In this document: positions 4,312-5,423 of the stretch, piece after piece
How positions within the stretch are numbered: the first letter of the stretch is position 1
How the letters are laid out: each line of letters opens with the position of its first letter
NCBI GenBank assembly: GCA_017557265.1
Contig: JAFZAM010000102.1
Location: 1 to 5,423, forward strand
Reading direction: 5' to 3'
Length of the DNA stretch: 5,423 nucleotides
Source of the DNA: Oscillospiraceae bacterium
GTDB lineage: Bacteria > Bacillota > Clostridia > Oscillospirales > Oscillospiraceae
The notes under the pieces: generated by a model
Seen by the model: only the letters and a program-made list of their open reading frames with translations
Databases searched by the model: none
What the model was told of the DNA's origin: nothing
Translations under genes and position numbers: made by a program

Positions 4312-5423
4312 TGGGCGTCGATTTTATATATCCGGAATTCGAGGTCGTACGAAACGAAAACCGCTGCGTCGCCTGCCGCGTCTGCGAGCGCCAGTGCGCC
4401 AACGAGGTGCATCGCTACAGCGAAGAGCGCGGGATGATGGTCAGCGACGAGACCAAGTGCGTCAACTGCCAGCGCTGCGTCGCCCTCTGCCCGACGAGGG
4501 CGCTGAAGATAGTCAAGAGCGACTGCGTCCTGCGCGAAAACGGCAACTGGCAGAACGACACCATCAGGGAGATATACAAGCAGGCCGCGAGCGGCGGCGT
4601 ACTGCTCTCTTCCATGGGAGCGCCGAAGCCCCTCCCCGTCTACTGGGACAAGATACTCATAAACGCCTCTCAGGTCACGAACCCCTCCATCGACCCGCTC
4701 CGCGAGCCGATGGAGACGCGCGTCTTCCTCGGGAAGAAGCCCGAGAAGATAAAGCGCGACGCGGACGGCAAGATAGTCTGCGAGCTCCCGCCGCAGATCG
4801 AGCTCTCGATGCCGGTCATGTTCTCCGCCATGAGCTACGGCTCGATAAGCTACAACGCGCACGCCTCGCTCGCCCGCGCGGCGACGAAGCTCGGCATACT
4901 CTACAACACCGGCGAGGGCGGACTGCACGAGGACTTCTATCAATACGGCGCGAACACCGTCGTGCAGGTCGCGAGCGGCCGCTTCGGCGTCCACGAGGAC
5001 TACCTCGAGGCGGGCGCCGCCATCGAGATAAAGATGGGCCAGGGCGCGAAGCCCGGCATAGGCGGACACCTCCCGGGCGAGAAGATAGTCGGCGACGTCT
5101 CGCGCACGAGGATGATCCCCGAGGGCTCGGACGCCATCTCCCCCGCCCCGCACCACGACATCTACTCCATCGAGGACCTGCGGCAGCTCGTTTTCTCCCT
5201 GAAAGAAGCGACGGAGTACCGCAAGCCCGTCATAGTCAAGGTCGCCGCCGTCCACAACATAGCCGCCATAGCGAGCGGCATCGCGCGAAGCGGCGCCGAC
5301 ATCATCGCCATCGACGGCTACAGAGGCGGCACCGGCGCCGCGCCGACCCGCATACGCGACAACGTCGGCATCCCCATCGAGCTCGCGCTCGCCGCCGTCG
5401 ACAGCCGTCTGCGCGACGAGGGC
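4311..5423 (+). CDS. gltB2: Glutamate synthase, ferredoxin-domain plus FMN synthase subunit (domain 2), 3' end cut off
   Basis: Synthase subunit of a split GOGAT (COG0069 type). It should reduce the imine formed from 2-oxoglutarate and ammonia to glutamate, using FMN and iron-sulfur clusters. 371 residues are visible. Residues 19-29 (C19, C22, C25, C29) and 50-60 (C50, C53, C56, C60, followed by Pro) form a two-[4Fe-4S] ferredoxin domain at the N-terminus. This is found in the archaeal and anaerobic-bacterial form, not in the large subunit of E. coli-type GltB. The TIM-barrel synthase domain follows: MFSAMSYGSIS (170-180), NTGEGG (199-204), KMGQGAKPGIGGHLPG (241-256) and IDGYRGGTGAAPT (334-346). 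The region expected to bind the 3Fe-4S cluster lies beyond the window. AGAAGG (4296-4301) lies 9 nt before the ATG, which overlaps the preceding stop. Further genes for the GXGXG domain 3 and an electron-donating oxidoreductase are expected downstream but not seen. Confidence 0.94.
   Translation, partial: MGVDFIYPEFEVVRNENRCVACRVCERQCANEVHRYSEERGMMVSDETKCVNCQRCVALCPTRALKIVKSDCVLRENGNWQNDTIREIYKQAASGGVLLSSMGAPKPLPVYWDKILINASQVTNPSIDPLREPMETRVFLGKKPEKIKRDADGKIVCELPPQIELSMPVMFSAMSYGSISYNAHASLARAATKLGILYNTGEGGLHEDFYQYGANTVVQVASGRFGVHEDYLEAGAAIEIKMGQGAKPGIGGHLPGEKIVGDVSRTRMIPEGSDAISPAPHHDIYSIEDLRQLVFSLKEATEYRKPVIVKVAAVHNIAAIASGIARSGADIIAIDGYRGGTGAAPTRIRDNVGIPIELALAAVDSRLRDEG

Noticed and set aside
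4305..5255. 316-codon minus-strand frame opposite the synthase subunit
   Set aside because: It lies opposite an unmistakable ferredoxin-GOGAT protein and reads as a Val/Asp/Arg/Leu-rich shadow frame with no recognisable motifs.
1..5423. CRISPR array, insertion sequence, tRNA or rRNA
   Set aside because: No regularly spaced repeats, transposase fragments, terminal inverted repeats or RNA-gene signatures are seen; coding density is fully explained by four genes and the control region.

Overview
This window is a nitrogen-assimilation locus from a GC-rich bacterium, probably an anaerobe. It holds two divergent operons around a regulatory region of about 390 bases. The minus-strand operon encodes a type III glutamine synthetase (glnN), followed 20 nt later by an Amt ammonium transporter that runs off the left edge. 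The plus-strand operon encodes the stand-alone glutaminase subunit of a split glutamate synthase. Its stop codon overlaps by one base the start of the synthase subunit, which carries an N-terminal 2x[4Fe-4S] ferredoxin domain and runs off the right edge. Together the products import ammonium, fix it into glutamine, and transfer the amide to 2-oxoglutarate (the GS-GOGAT cycle). The split ferredoxin-type GOGAT, type III GS, high GC and frequent AUA and AGG codons would fit Synergistota or a GC-rich Clostridia-like anaerobe. That placement is only a guess, because no rRNA or marker gene is present.

Layout: 1-713 amt (minus, partial); 734-2830 glnN (minus); 2831-3216 divergent control region; 3217-4311 glutaminase subunit (plus); 4311-5423 synthase subunit (plus, partial).

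The control region is the interesting part. Each operon has a near-perfect sigma-70 promoter with a 17-nt spacer (TTGACA/TATAAT for glnN, TTGACA/TATTAT for glutamate synthase). An 11-8-11 inverted repeat lies between the two -35 boxes. Each promoter is followed, before its first gene, by a hairpin and U-rich tract resembling an intrinsic terminator, so both operons look attenuated. In both leaders the 5' arm of the terminator can instead fold into a 7-bp hairpin with the same hexaloop, AAAGGC. The glnN leader has a further copy (loop AAGGGC) at its 5' end. Loops with A at position 1 and G at position 4, overlapping a terminator, are the hallmark of RNA targets of ANTAR-domain antiterminators (NasR, AmiR and EutV family). 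The inferred model is a shared RNA-binding antiterminator that controls GS/Amt and GOGAT from one divergent region. The regulator gene itself is not in the window.
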